From positions 4,775 through 68,774 of the forward strand of contig QLIY01000606.1 in the NCBI GenBank assembly GCA_003260075.1: a stretch of DNA of 64,000 bases, read 5' to 3'. Origin of the DNA: Phallusia mammillata. Lineage: Eukaryota > Chordata > Ascidiacea > Phlebobranchia > Ascidiidae. The translations under genes and the position numbers were made by a program. A model generated the notes under the pieces. That model ran no database searches. It was not told where the DNA came from and worked only from the letters and a program-made list of their open reading frames with translations. Of the stretch, positions 34,101 to 48,349 are shown piece after piece (position 1 is the first letter of the stretch; each line of letters starts with the position of its first letter).

Positions 34101-37100
34101 CGGCCACGCAAACTGCTTTTTTTAGTCCAAAAATCGACGTAAATAGTATTTCAGTCCGTTTATAGTAACTGTAACCGTGTTTTTTTTAGTATTTTTATTC
34201 CCCTGTTACACTTTTACGTACGAAACACACGGCCCTTAATTTTACGTACGAAACACACGGCCCTTAATAATTGGTTTCAGATGCGGCAACTCAATTGAAA
34301 ATACTGTTGCGATATATTCCAACACTTTTCTCTTAAAGTTTTTACTATTACATACTGTTACACTTAGCACGTGTGTTATCAAGGCATATATTTACGATGC
34401 TGCATGCAATGTTGTGTTCATCTATACAACGTTAATTATAATACCCTATCTTTTTGCAATAAATCGATTTTAATTTTTCAAAAAGGCAGGGACATCCTTG
34501 TTAATAACTGGACGGCTTGTGTCGTATATAGGGAATACCTAATGATATATAGCCACAGCAATTTTTAAAATGTTTACAATATAAAAGTATGCAAGGTATT
34601 AAATTCTTTGTCTTGTATTTGTGTTTCCAAAAGTCTGTATCGATTGCGTTGAACGGTACAAATGAACATGCAGCATATATTTGATCACAAATCGCAAACT
34701 TGTATAATTTATCGCACTTGTTGACCGCATTACTGCAAAGGCAAGCGATTTTCCTTGACTTGAGGGAGTGTAGGTTGCACTTTGTCTGTTTGCGAGAAAT
34801 AAGCTTTCCTTCTTATCAACTGTTCCGGTTTTAAAACTCGTTTTACGTCGCATTAACATAACGCCTATTTCCTATTTTCTTGTCGCTACAATATCGTTTT
34901 ATGGTACTTCGTTAAAATGTCGATAGCTTCTCCGTTTTCAGGCCTTGTTGAATTTAATTAAATCACGGTAATGAAAGACGGTTCTAGCTGACATTTCGTT
35001 TCTATTAAGTCACAAAAGAGGTTAGTGACGTTTTTGGTGTAACGTCAATGGAAATGGATAATATTAAAAACGAACTACCACATTCAATACGTTAAATCAA
35101 TTAGCCTTGAATGAAAATCACGCCATTTGGGGGCTATGGCATTTTTTTTCGATTCCTACGTGCCTGTTACTCGGTTATTTTAAACCAAGAGCATAAACAG
35201 CATCAAAAATTCTCGTATGGGGTATCACAAAAGGTGTTTTCCCCTGTACGCCACTAAAAGTTTGCAAATAAACATTTAAAAGGCAAGTGCGCCGTTAAAT
35301 AGGTCTTTTAGGGTATAAATAACCTCACAATCCCTTCCAAGCCGCTTTGGCAGGTGTTCGGGGATTTGCGTTGCCCTCATGCGGTTTTAACTTTGAGAGA
35401 AATATTGGTCGTATATTTGGAACAGCGTCTCTTATCCCGGGGTCCAAGGCCATAAGGGGACCAAGATGTGCTTTTCAGGGGCGCGCGGGATAGACAAACA
35501 ATAAAACTCTTTGGTCTTTTGTTTACAAGTTCACCAGGATCAGTTTAAGGGGATTTAACAGACATAATTGTACCATAATTGTAAGGGTTATTTTACTACA
35601 CTGATGAAGGCCAACCTAAATACGGCGGTCAAACGTCGGTAAAAAGACACATTTGCATGTAGAGTTGGTATCGAAAATCCAAGCTCGGCGTGGCATCTCG
35701 GTTTGTTGTTATAACAGTTGATTGCAGAGGCAACACTCTTCCGAGTTTCGTTGTACCAACCGCAAACACAATACTCCACATCGATCGGGTCTGTGTAGCA
35801 CCGGACCGAACGCCCTGGGCGATTTGTTTTAACCAGAAAACCCTCACTGACTGCGGCAAATCTTGAAGTCTTGAAAAAACATAACGCACAAACCTTGAAT
35901 TTTTTTTGTGTGAAAAATAACAGTGGTTCTCAATTAAGGTTACATTTAACGTGAGGTGCTGAATCAGACTTGCTTTGGGGTAAATGTTAAAAGGAAACAT
36001 TTTAAAAGTGTTGGATTATTACATCAAAGTAACAATTGGTCAAATTTTGTTTTTCAAGTCGTTCAATGGTAAAACAAAAACAAAAAAGATAAAGAAACTC
36101 CTGGTTTACGTATAGTTTAACTAAAAATTCACTATGGCATACACTTTGATACATATTTTAAAACAATACACACTTACAATTTACATGTGACCAAACCTAT
36201 AACCCCTTCTCTACATATACTTGCATTTTAACCCAGTTCTCTTTTGGCCTACAAACCTCAAACTTTACACTAGGGCTTAAGAAAATCTCACCTCCGGAAA
36301 ACAGTAGTGTTATAATCCCCATTTACGCATGACCTAGCAAGTAGTCTGTTTAGTTCCCATGCATTTCGGCATGCGCGCCTCCCGCCAGGTAATTGCCACT
36401 CTTTGTTTGCAATCAGACAGGAAACAATTGTTGTGCGCGAACTTGCCCTCGGTGTAACTTCTTCCGGTCTGATCGCAAAGTCCCTGGTGCGGTGGTGGAA
36501 AGTGGGAGCGTTTGAAAAGGTCAACGTATTCCAAGGCAATAAAGTACTTTGGGTTTTGGAAATTAAACTAACTCCTATCGTATTGGCTTAGTAAATAAGT
36601 GATCGGTTTATAGTTAAATTTCGTGTAGTAACTTGAATTCGTTTTGTGTTAATACAGACCAGTATATCCTTACAAAACATGTTAACTTTCTAATAGTTAC
36701 TGGCATTTGAATACTTTCACTAAAATATGTTAATTTGATACATTTCATATTACGTAACCTATACGTCTGTCTGTAGTATGAAATATAATACATTAAAAAA
36801 GGCGTGTTTGGTTCAAAAAACATCAAAAAACATCTCGAGATGAAATGTTAAGATTATTAACCCCATAGGTTTGTCAAAGATTTGTGTTTTGATCATAGTA
36901 ATGATTTCTATAATCTGTATTTTGCCTGCGGGCTGTACAAAAACCACGGACAAAAAATCTTTGCTTTTCTATATGCGTCCTTGGTGTGACTTTAAAATTC
37001 AGACAAACTTTCTTGTAGCGTAGTCTGACTCACATTTGTAGTAAATACAAGGCATGTAAACAGGGAAGGTTCAATTCAGAGAAAAGCGGAGGGGCTGTAC

Positions 37101-40100
37101 TTGTACCCCCTAACCACCAACCCCTTAAAACACAGTCAGAAACAGTAGATACAACTATGATTTAGACTAGAAATGTGCTAAATCTGTACACAAAACATAA
37201 AAAAGAATCTTCACCTAAAAATGGGACACTTGCATGTTTGTTAAATTCTCGATTTTAATGTATTGTTGGATGTAGTATGAGTTGTCAATGGCCGCTGAAC
37301 ACTACACAGCAATGCTTGGCACTGCTTGGGCGAAAGAGTTATTGGTTTCCGGGAAGAGATGGCAATGCCGCAATCCTAACTGGCTGTCTGTATATGTGTG
37401 ATAGTAGTAATGTTTGTGACTCATGAACAAGATTTTCAAGTCGCGTACAGAACCTGGGTGGGAACTGGGGGCCGCCGTTGGATTAAAAACCACGCGAACC
37501 AGTTCTACGCACCGAAATAAGGTCACTGTGCTTCTCTTGTTTGTCCGTAATGCGATTAAGTACTGCACGTCACTGCATTCGAATTGGTTTTCTACCTTCG
37601 CTTACGTATTACTGCGACAAATCTAATATTGTGTCGCTGTTTTTACGTGCTTCAGCCAATTTGTTTGGCGTAACATCCAGAAATAAGGCTTTGGGGATAT
37701 TGTTTTTTAGTAGATGTAAAAAAATGATGATATAATTTACTTAAAACAGTATGAACGAAAACATTTAATACGATTTTGTAAAGTCGAACTTTTGTTGATT
37801 ACATAACCATGTTTTACGCACGAAATACCACTCTAAGTTTCACTATTGGCAAACACACTGATCAACTTTTGAACATAAACAAACAGTATGTGTTGTAGAA
37901 CACTGTGATTGTTTTCTAGTCATTGTGAGCAAAACAAGTGATGTTAAATACATTTTTGCGTTCATGGGAATTCTGCCTTGAAGCGTCTGTTTGCGATGGG
38001 GCAGGAAAGAACATATACACGCCCCAGCACGCGAAAACAATGCCAGTCCAGTCACACTAACACAATGTGCGCTGTAATGGATACCATGCCATCCTCTGAG
38101 CAATTGCTTTCGATTTGTGCGTGTCCAGTCAAGCGTGTCCAATTCCGCTCTTTTCCAGGGATGAGTGGGAGTGTTTCTTTTCCTTCTCTTCCCGCTCCTA
38201 GCGGTGCGGATTAATTGCGACCCGAACTAGCACAATGGAGCAGTTTTTTCACGCCAGTCGCCTTGCTAGGAGCTGTGGAGCGCCGAAAAGTCGCTGGCTC
38301 GTGTGTTTGCGCCCTCCCAATGCTGCTATTAAGCTGCTGCTTGGCTCAAATCGCATTGGCCATTACCACCTTTTTATTGATTCAAGCCACTGGAGTTGTT
38401 TGGCGTTGTTTAACTTGCCGCCGATTGCTCAAACTGCTTACAGCTGCACAAGTTTACCTTGTTGTGTACCTGCAGTGGAGTTAAGGCGTTATGAATACAA
38501 GGTCCCCCCCCCCCGAGTTGTTTGGCGTTGTTTAACTTGCCGCCGATTGCTCAAACTGCTTATAGCTGCACAAGTTTACCTTGATGTGTACCTGCAGTGG
38601 AGTTTAGGCGTTATTTATACAAGGTTGTGTGAAGGTCATTGATTTGACGAACCCGCAAAAGGTCACAAATCACTAACCAGATGCCCAGGTGCTTTAAGAT
38701 GGCATTTGAATGTAAAGTCTCAGACATTGCCGCAATTCAACTGTTAAAATCGGCAAAAAAACGTTATAAACCACAATCAACTTTACAACAGTGTTTCTCA
38801 AACCAAAATCCGCGGGTTTAAATGACCTGTAAAAAATTTTCGTATCAACGTATTTTTCACTCCATCTTTTAAAATTATTTTACATTTTCCTACACTTAAC
38901 GGTTAACCCGAGGCAAAATACCAACAGAAACTGAAATCCAATGACAAATTGCCCACACAAAGTTTTAAACGTATCGAAACCGGCCGGTTTATCAGGAATT
39001 TTCCATTTACCTTTCAGGAGCCAACAGCCCGAGCAACGAAACCTCAAGGAGACCAGGGGACCGATGGCAGAGCGGATTCATCGGATATTACGCGCAGGGT
39101 AAGGGGCTGTATCTATTCATTTGGCCACTATTGTTCACTGGGCACCAGAAATAATGACTACTAATTTCTGGGAGCTGTTGTGCCTGCACCCATTGTTAGT
39201 TTCCGTAGCCGCATGCTATTAGAGGAATTTCGGCACCACTGTATTTTTAACAGGGACTTTTAATTTTAAACCACCTGTATGTAAATATTTCTTCGGTTAA
39301 GTGGGATAAAAGTCCGTTATGGCCACTAGAGGCAGACAATTCACAGCTGTGATAACATATAATATGTTAGAGTGTCAATTGAACCACAAAAGGAAAGAGT
39401 CCTGCAATTGTTTTTAACCAAAGTGGAACAGAAATATGCATGTTTGTATCAACTTCACCTCGTTACTATTGAAGTACTGTGCCACAGTATTGATTTTTAT
39501 GCTAGCTCTGGTATCATGTTTCTACTAAGTGATAAGTGACCGTAGAGATCATAGAATGATGTGGTCGCCTTTTCCCGAAGCAAAACTATATGAAAAAAAT
39601 CGTGTCTGACACAATAAATTCAAATTATTAACGGACTTTTTTGAGCCGTTGGTATAAAACACTAAGAGCATCTCAAGACAAGAAAGAACTTAACAACAAT
39701 AGTCACTCCAACACTAGTTGATGGTATTTAAGGCGGGACTAGCTATCATATCTCCAACGCACACTTGAAGTACCACTTAACGCGCATTTAAACTCACTAC
39801 TAGTTCAGACAGTTCATCCGTTGGTTTCAAAACAACTTATTGCGACCAGTAGGAAACTTTTATTTCGCTTTTTTGCAATTTAAACATTTTCAATGCCGGA
39901 CATTTTTAAATGCATAGCTATGCAACCACATTAAATAAAGCATTATGTCTATATTTAGTTGGTAAAATTTCTTGTTGCTGGCATTTCAGGACTGCAAAAT
40001 ACAATAGCAAGTATGTTTCATTATGAAAGTTTGCAAAATTTGCTTCAACATTAAAATGTCAGGGTGTAAACTTTAAACTTGGGTTTGATGTTACATTGTA

Positions 40101-43100
40101 AATGAGTGTAATTAATATAACAATCTGTCATTTTCTGGTCTTCCTGTCTGTTGACCGGTAAAAGGAAATTGCCTGCTATCACATTGGCTGTTGTGATTAG
40201 TGTGGTCAATTAATTCTCACAGGCATTACTATAGAAAATACACAATTCCGTTAACCAACATTCAGCACATTATGACCAGTTTAACACCTCCTATTCATGG
40301 CCACTTTAGTTTTGTGATTATTGAATGTATCTATCTTAAACAAAGTGCAAATATTATTATGGTTTTGTACACTTTTGCACAAAACAATATGTCAATGCTA
40401 ATGTTGTTATTCAGATGACTCACATGTAGTAATTGATTAAAAATTTGTTAGCAGCTAAAGAGGAAGCTGGAAAACAATAACATGCCGGGTTCAATGATGA
40501 AAAGTAACAACAGTTTGTTAAATGGCTGTGACTCTGGAGTGCCATCTGGTGGAAATGTGTCGGGAGATTTTATGTCCAACCAACAATTTGAGTTTGGAGG
40601 CAGCAATGGACAAGACACTGCTAAGAAGATGAAAATGGACTCAAATCAACCATTCATGGGAAATGGCCAACAAGGTATTATATTTACACATAAATTGATT
40701 AAATATTTACCAAAAGCTTAAACACATGTACATTTTACTCACTATAACTATTTTTAAATTTTAAATTAATTCTTTCAATTAAATTGACAAAATACCAAAG
40801 ATATACACACATATAGATTTTGTTTACAAATATTTTAAAGTTTTACCCTAATAAAAATAATTGTCACAGATATAACACATATTTATTTATGCAAAATAGT
40901 TAAAAAACTTGCATTAAATTTAGAACTTTATGTTTTTATTGCCCCCCCCCCTTGTTACCTACACACATATAGATTTTGTTTACAAATATTTTAAAGTTTT
41001 ATCCTAATAAAAATAATTGTCACAGATATAACACATATTTATTTGTGCAAAATAGTTAAAAAAACTTACATAAAATTTAGAACTTTATGTTTTTGATTAT
41101 CATCTATCTCTGTAAATTTTAAACAAATACTTTTATCTTAAAGGTGGTGTAGGTAACAACCATTCATCTGGAAATGTGTCGAGTCTTTCCGTTCAAATTG
41201 TTCAACAGTTTAACAGCAGCGAACAACAACCGAGAATTGAAACTACTGTTAATGTGAACACCAGCATAAATTCAACCAACATGGGCAATTCGGGTAAATT
41301 GGGTTAACTTGTGTTCCTTTAATTTTAGGTCATAAATGATATTTATAACACACTTCTTTTGTTGAAATGTTTAAAATATTGAAATTCTTCAATAAGACTG
41401 GGTTACAGAAAATTTTTCTGTTTTGAATTTACAAAAAAATAATTTGAAATTTATAAAATTAGGATTTTTTTGTATGAATTTGAAACTTGAGTATCTTACT
41501 AAATCTAAAACTACAAAAAAATTTGATGTGTTGTCAGATACATTTGCAAATAATCAACTTTTGATATTTCCAAAATTTTTAACTCTAATTTATTACAGAT
41601 GGTCAATCGGTCAGTGTTAACGTCGGTTCAAAAGGAATCAAGCAAGAGATGGGCAGCCAGGAAAATGGTGGCCACACGAATCAAAACACGTTTGGAAACA
41701 ACGCAAACATGGGTATGCCCACCGGAGGTCAGACTGAACAGATCACTGAAAAAATGCTTGACGGCATCTCGGACCTAATTCCTGATGAAGGGATTGACCT
41801 TGAGGTAGGACATATTAAACATAGTTTCTGTTCATAAAAAAGTTTATTTCCAGGGTTAAAATACTTTTTCATAAGTATGGTGTTTGAAAAAGAGACTAAA
41901 ATGCGTCTATAGCAAAATTTACTTGTCTTCTGCCTTTGGTGTAATGGTCTACTTATTCTCTGAATTCTACCTGCCATAAAGTTTTACTCGTAAAAATATC
42001 AGTGATGTAGAATAAAGTGTAGATTTTTTTGATTGCATATTTTCATTTTTAACAAACCTTCAAGTACTTAAAACCCTTAATGGCAGTTTAAAGCTGTTTC
42101 TTGATTCATAAAGAAGTCTAACACTTCTGAGATAGTTACACACGCTTGGGGTGCAATATCACAATTAACTTTATCATGAAAGAATAATAACAAAAATGCA
42201 GTAAAATTCTACCGCTGTATGTGTGTGTGATCATTTGTATTGTTTAGGCCTCATGAATAATTTATAACTTTGCTATGCAGACATGGTGGGATGAATTGAC
42301 GAGGAACAGTGCTGAAGATGATTTCGATCTGCCTGGACAAGCACCACCTCCTCAACAAAGTAATATGACCCAACAAAACCAGGAGGCAACCACAATTAAC
42401 AACGAACAACAACAGGGCGATCACTCTATTGGCAATCAACAGGTTAGTGCTGTTTGTAGTTTTTACTGGGGTGCCTGAGTCCTTAAAAGGTTTTTATTTT
42501 AAAGTATGTATGGAAAACAAATTCAAAGGCGTAATGTTCATACAGAAGATTTTGATCGCATACCCAATTCGGCAAGGATTTTATTTTTATGTAATTAACC
42601 ACAATTATTAACTAGAGTTTTCATATCAAATGTTTTCATAACAAATGAGGCTTTGTATTCACATTCCATACAATATCATATTTTATGCAATTGGTGAGAA
42701 CCATTTATATTTGGCAAAAAGCTTGCCCAAAAATGTTAAACTTTATACACTTAGCAACACTATTCTGCTATTTAAACAATAAAACAGTTAACTCCCAAAA
42801 AATGATTTGCATTTTTTAATGTACATACCTTTGAAAAATCTCCCCATTTGCCCAAAAATAAACTCAGCCTCAATAAACTTGACTTTTTTATACTGTAAAT
42901 GTTACAATATGAAAGAATAAATAGGCCTTACACATGTAAATACCAGTACAAGTGGAAAAAGCTGGTTTAAATTACATGGAAGCGCTTTGTGATAAATCAA
43001 TCACCACGACATTTGAAAGATGATCATGTGAAAACGCGAACATAGTGCCTGAACCATTTCCTAAAACAACTCAATGTTAATGTCAGAGTCACGCACAACG

Positions 43101-46100
43101 TAGTAAATGAATAATGTGTAATCTTGTATGCATATTAGATCAAATGTACTGGCACAAATTTTTACCAACATGTTTTCTGGAATGAAAACTACAATAAGAA
43201 GGTCATCAAAAGCTCGTAATAAAGTGAAATATATTAACAATTTCTTGTGCCATGATAAATAAAAGCACAAAAATCTAGTCCTTTAGTTTGCTGTTTGCAA
43301 ATGTATGTTTATTTTGGTAAAAAACATCATATTTAAAAAAAAAAACTTCGAAAAGTAATTTTGTGAATTTTTGTGACAGAACTCCAAGGAGAACACATTC
43401 CAGTGCAAAACCGAGAAAGTCGACTTTCTTTCATTTGGCCAGGAAGCCGCAAACGAAGTGTCTAGCACGCAGGACATTTTCAACAGCAACAACAACGCGT
43501 CAAACAATGCAATGTTCTCCGAAGCACCTGTTAACGGCTGTGGAAACGATAAATCACCTTTCGGTCAAAACCATCAACAAAATCACCAGCCAAACCAGAC
43601 AAACCATCCGAACACGGCCACCAGCAGCAATTTGACAAGCCCTCATATTCACAGGTAAAAATTTTGCAATAAAGCAAGCTGATAGGTTTCACGTGGATTT
43701 AGGTTTTAAAAAATGATACACATTTAAGTATTAAAATAGTTGCTTAATTGTGCACCTCAGTTAAAACTGATATTACAATAGGCATTTACACACTCTTCGA
43801 CCACTAAGGTCTCATCAGTGCAGCTTGTTGGCTAGTGTAGCCATCCAATGGCACTCCAGTTTGTTGGGAGTAACAGGTCAAAACAGTTTGCACTCTCTGC
43901 AGCTTATCATCTATTGGCTTGATGGTATCACAAATGGGCATTTACATTAAATAAAGCGATGTTACATGCATTTCCATGTGGCAGGGGGAATTCAGAAAAA
44001 GTCTACCTTGTTGTGGACTTTGTAACCCGTTAGTGGTCTATTTTAGGCTGGGTATTAATGCTTAGTGGTATCCAACAATGTCTGCCATATCAGCTGCACA
44101 TGTTAGCTTTTGGTAGGGTTTAAGAATCGCAAAAGCAGAAGAGTGTTTGTTTTTGCAGGCTGAGTGTTTCTGTGAACTCAAAATTCAACATGAATCAACA
44201 AGAGCAACAACAACCACAGCAACAACAACAACCACCACAGCAACAACAACAGCAACAGCAGCAGCAGCAACAACAGCAGGCTCGTCCAATGCCACACAAC
44301 CCCATGCCAAGCATGAACCGAACAACCCCCAACTCCACAAAACTACCAGATGTAACCCCAAGACTCTCCCATCCACCAAACATGAATAAATCTGTCTCAT
44401 CATCCCCAGTTTCATATTCGGTCTCCCACCAACCCCACCCCGGAATAGCCGGGTCCGACCCCCCTTCATCATTCTACGGTTCCATGCCTCTGCAGTCGCA
44501 AATGAGTGCTCCATCTGCTGGGCATCCTGAAATGCAACGACAGCAACGATCACATCTCCCGCTCTCGACTTCGCAGAATTTGCAACAGCAGTTCATGGGA
44601 AACCACCCAACGCATCATCACCCCTTACCTAACATGGGGCAAAACATGGGGAACCAGGGAATGTCCAAGGCTAAACAGTTGAAGGAATTGGCTGACAAAC
44701 AAAGACCTGGAGGTAGAAATTATAACCTTAACGTTTTTGCATTATGATCTTAACATTTTTGGCTGTTTTGTGTGTGTTTTCTTTAGTCAAATTTTAGTTA
44801 AATACACATAAAAAAAGTTGAAAAAAGTCAATATATTTGTGTGGGTGATTTGTAAATGGTACTACCTTTTTGATTCTTTTTATTGCCAATGGTAAATATT
44901 TCTTTGAAGTTTACAGTTTTAAACACCTTTTAAATGTGTTTCTGCTTTTCAGGAGGCCAGTGGACTGCAAATGCATCAGCGACAATTAATATGGCATCCA
45001 ATGTGTCATATAACGGTCAATCGATCAGCCAACAACAACACCTATCAGCTGATATGCAGACCTTTGCATGTAGGTGTTATTATATTCTTTACTTGCAATA
45101 TTTTTCAAAATTGTACCTTGTTTATGTGAAAGAAGAGAAGTGTGCAAAACTTGTATACCTGTTAGTTAAGTACTTCAAGGCATGCTTTGTCAGATTTAAG
45201 TGCAGATGTAACCCATTTTTTGACAACAAGGCTTAAAAGAAATGACTTTATTACTAAAGTAAATGAGATAGAAATTTCATCAGTAAAACATTTTGATTGA
45301 ACGCTTAGTTTTATGTGGTTACCTTTTTATTTCAAAGAACTATGTCATTGAAACTTATTAAATTGAGTCCTTTGTATATGTTTTCAATACTTTTAAAAAT
45401 TCTCAAGCGACTAAACACAGAATAACAAAACATTTGTCTTTTCCAGCATTCCAAGGTGGCAGTGCAGGGAACAGGAACAACATCCCGACCCCAGCAGCCC
45501 CACAGTCGAGTAACTACGGCAACGCGGCAGCTGCAGCACAGCAGGCGGTCATGGCATGTCAACAACAACAGCAGCAACAACACAGTTTGCAGACGGCACC
45601 TCCAAGACTGTCACATAGCAACCACTACCATGGAGATAATATGTTCCCTGGCTCAATGGCGCAACCTGGTGCCGGGATGACACCCAAGCAAATGTATGGA
45701 GCACAAGGGTAAGTGAAACATTTTAAGGTTGTAGTAAAATTATCTTGATCATGAAATAAACTGGCAAAGGGCTTGTATGCTGTGAATAGATTTTACTGCA
45801 GACATTTTAACTCAAATCATCAGTGCAAAGGCATGAAAAGATCTAAAATAATATTCACTAAACACAAGTGCTGAGTTAGTTTGTTTTAAAAGTTTTTTTA
45901 AATTTGTATCAAGTGTTCAAAACTTTAAATTTTTTTTTAAACTTAACATCTGGGAAAATGTGCTGAATATTATTATTTTTCTGGTTCTAGAAACATGACC
46001 ATCCACCAGATGCAGGCCTTGAAAAACCAGCAATTACAAAAGATGAAATCTCATCAAATAATGCAGCAACGACCTGAGATGCCAAATGGTAAGATGTTGC

Positions 46101-48173
46101 CATAACAACCCAAAAACGTCCTTCAATCAACAATCATACAATAATGTAGCTTAAACTGGCTGCAAATCCAAAACCGCATGCAAATTGTCTACCAGCTTTT
46201 GTAGTGGACCCTTAATTTTAAACAAAGCTGTCAAAAACTGGTGTCTAATGTAAAACAAAATTAAATAAAAAATTTCCTAAAATAGATCTATTTGGTAAAT
46301 GAATTTGCAGGTCGTTAGGACTTCAAATCTAAAAGATTCATTAACGAATAAATTTTTTTTCAGGAAATTTCTTTCATCGTCAGTCAGACGGAAATTTTAA
46401 CCAGCCAAATATGCCACCGGGTGGAGCTATGATGAATGGTTCTGCTTCAGTGAACTTAAGAATGCAGTCATCGCTAAGTAACAATCAACAACAAAGACAA
46501 ATGGTGCAACAGGTACTAATCTCGATCAAATAAAAATGATTTTTAGTTCTACTACAGGCTCAGGCATGGTATCAGAAAAAACATTTTCCTTTTTTTAGAA
46601 ATTTAACAATAAAATAATGAACAATACACATTTGAAAAAAAAAGAGTTTTTAAAAATTAAACCAAAACAAATGAGAATAAAAGGTAAAATTACCAAAAAA
46701 AATTTCTATCAGAAATATTCATTTGAAAAAAACATGTTCCTATTTTTAGAAATTACAAAATGAAAATAGAGAACAATGCAGTCTTACTTTAAGGAACAAA
46801 TTTATTTCTTAAAAAATTTTACCAAAAAATAAAAGTAAAAATTAACAAAAAAAAATTCTGACTGAAATATAATACCAGATGAGCAAAAAAAAGTGGTAGT
46901 TTGAAGGAAAAATTTAGTTCTTAAAATTTTTTCCCAAAAAATAAAAATAAAAGTTGAAACTAACAAAAAAAATTTCTGGCAGAAATATATGGTGGGTCAA
47001 TACCAGATGAGTCAGAAAAGTGGCCCGATGCCTTCTGGAATGGGAATTCCCTCACACAGGGGTCCCAGCCCCATCTCGCGACAAGGCTACCAGTACAATC
47101 AGGGTATGGGACACCAGACCCAGAATCTACCCCCAAGCATTGTACCATCGCGTATGAACCCCAATAGCGGGGGAATGAACAACTATATGACTCAAACAGG
47201 TTTGTAGATGATTTGTTGTGATTGGCTTCTGTATATTTTCTGTTTCAAACCCAGGATTTCTAAGCCTTTTTCTACTGACTATTGTTTATTAATGCCAATT
47301 GTTTTGTTTCAAACTTGAACCTGTTTTCCACCTGCAACCCACGCCCACCCAACATTGATAAAAAATACATTTAAGAGAAAAATATAACTCGGACATAGAT
47401 TTCTTTAAACACACTTTTTTATTTTATTTCCATTTGCGCGAAATTTTATGAGATCAGTGAACCGGTTAGTTAGCATTAGTGGTTACTTTCAATGGACTTT
47501 TTGTAATAAAACCGGCTGAAAAATAAGACTTTTGTGATAAAAGCGGCTAAAAAAAAATTTGAATCCAACCACTGCCTATTTCAAAATATGGTGTCTGTTA
47601 TAGTGATAAAATGCTTAAGTTTAATGGTTTAATGTCTGTTTAGGTTGGAGCAGTGCCAACTCTGCAAACATGAACCAACCACCACAGGGTGGCGCTATGG
47701 GTATGTGGAACCGAGGACCTCGACCCCAAATGGGAAATACCAATAAAATGTTAACTAATAACGTGCCAATGGGTTCGATGGGTGCAACCCCAGGTGGGTA
47801 CCAAGGGGTTTTACCTGGTTCCCAGAAAGTACCAATCAACAATGGAATGGGCATGACAATGTCATCCCACCCAAATCAGATGTCAGGCAACGGAATGGGG
47901 CTAAATCATCCCATGGGGGGTAATGTGGTCTCCCACTCCAGTGTGATGCCCTCTGGTGGTGTAAATGGGCATCAACCGCAGCCGCAACAACGTAACATGT
48001 TTTCACCGGGCATGATGGCCCAGACCCAGCAGGGGTCCATGTCGGAGGGGACTTTCCCTGCTCAGCTTGGGGGCAACGAGTCGATAAATGGGGTTTTCCC
48101 AGATTCTGCTTTTCCGATGGGCAACTCGCCTGGAGAGCTAAATTCTATCACAGACCTGTTCGATGAACCATAG
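28111..48173 (+). CDS. MAML: Mastermind-like Notch co-activator (14 exons)
   Basis: Nuclear scaffold that binds the Notch intracellular domain-CSL groove and recruits p300/CBP. Exons: 28111-28212, 28570-28692, 40455-40674, 41144-41293, 41599-41804, 42281-42442, 43380-43654, 44159-44712, 44953-45069, 45447-45708, 45991-46088, 46364-46512, 46983-47199, 47644-48173. All borders are GT-AG and phases agree; the sum is 3,165 nt, or 1,054 aa, in the range of animal Mastermind proteins. Exons 1-2 encode the conserved N-terminal helix (RLKHRIETVQHH then CQRRHNDTQAQRSENER), followed by a basic patch. Exon 3 starts LKRKLE, like the VKRNL-type motif of vertebrate MAMLs. The rest is Gln/Asn/Met/Pro-rich with a polyglutamine tract in exon 8, and the C-terminus is acidic (SITDLFDEP). 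The start is fixed by an in-frame stop just upstream. Intron 2 is 11.8 kb while the others are mostly under 1 kb. Confidence 0.95.
29595..29612. repeat. (AC)9 microsatellite
   Basis: Nine AC units in Mastermind intron 2. Confidence 0.9.
32549..32578. promoter_or_regulatory. Paired CACGTGAC E-boxes in Mastermind intron 2
   Basis: CTCACGTGAC (32549-32558) and the perfect palindrome GTCACGTGAC (32569-32578) lie 20 bp apart. GTCACGTGAC is the consensus bound by MITF/TFE-type and USF-type bHLH factors. A related GTCACGCG lies just downstream (about 32586). Confidence 0.45.
34212..34267. repeat. Perfect 28-bp direct repeat, two units
   Basis: The unit runs 34212-34239 and again 34240-34267 without mismatch (core TTTTACGTACGAAACACACG). 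Unlike the other tandem duplications here there is no poly-C at the junction, so this is a genuine head-to-tail repeat. Confidence 0.9.
38393..38640. repeat. Tandem duplication in Mastermind intron 2, C11 junction
   Basis: GAGTTGTTTGGCGTTGTTTA at 38393 recurs at 38515 (period 122) with the run at 38504-38514. A handful of substitutions separate the halves. Confidence 0.9.
39018..39098 (+). CDS. Probable extra (alternative) Mastermind exon
   Basis: An 81-bp open segment lies between a good acceptor (TTTACCTTTCAG, ending 39017) and a donor (GTAAGG from 39099). It is exactly 27 codons, so it enters and leaves in phase 0 and can be included or skipped between exons 2 and 3 without changing frame. 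It would add EPTARATKPQGDQGTDGRAD and seven more residues between the N-terminal helix and the LKRKLE motif, where vertebrate MAMLs have a variable linker. No competing frame stop is present. Confidence 0.55.
40805..41105. repeat. Tandem duplication in Mastermind intron 3, C10 junction
   Basis: ACACACATATAGATTTTGTT at 40805 recurs at 40961 (period about 156), with C10 at 40942-40951. Differences are few and intronic. Confidence 0.85.
44192..44279 (+). repeat. Polyglutamine-coding tract in Mastermind exon 8
   Basis: Mixed CAA and CAG codons give a Gln-rich run interrupted by a few Pro residues, ending before ARPMPHN. The mixed codons limit slippage. The shadow frames read poly-Thr/Ala and poly-Cys and are not genes. 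Confidence 0.95.
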
Positions 48174-48343
48174 ACCCCATTCGTTTTGTCATTACTATTT
48201 TATGTAGTCCCCTTTTTCTTCGGAGGGAATTTCGATTTGTTCGTTTTTATTTATTTCCTTCCAGATACACAGCTGTTAAGATGGTTTTTGTTGTAAAGTT
48301 TTTCTTTTCTAATGCCAAACCGTTACACTTGGCATCAAATGCA

Positions 48344-48349
48344 AATAAA
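48344..48349 (+). terminator. Polyadenylation signal of Mastermind
   Basis: AATAAA, 171 bp past the stop codon, the first canonical signal. Another lies near 49291, so a longer UTR is possible. Confidence 0.55.

Larger units (their letters stand above)
28693..39017. other. Mastermind intron 2, mostly without genes
   Basis: About 10 kb with higher GC than the IDS region and no supported exon. Small frames near 29973-30362, 31066-31374 and 38235-38642 lack splice context or family match, and the last spans a poly-C duplication. Local features are an (AC)9 tract at 29595-29612, an E-box pair at 32549-32578, a 28-bp direct repeat at 34212-34267 and a tandem duplication at 38393-38640. Its size suggests regulatory content. 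Confidence 0.55.

Noticed and set aside
38235-38642. 135-residue frame in Mastermind intron 2
   Set aside because: It spans a poly-C tandem duplication and repeats itself; no splice sites, no family resemblance.
44147-44553. Poly-Thr/Ala and poly-Val/Cys frames overlapping Mastermind exon 8
   Set aside because: Shadow frames of the CAA/CAG glutamine tract.
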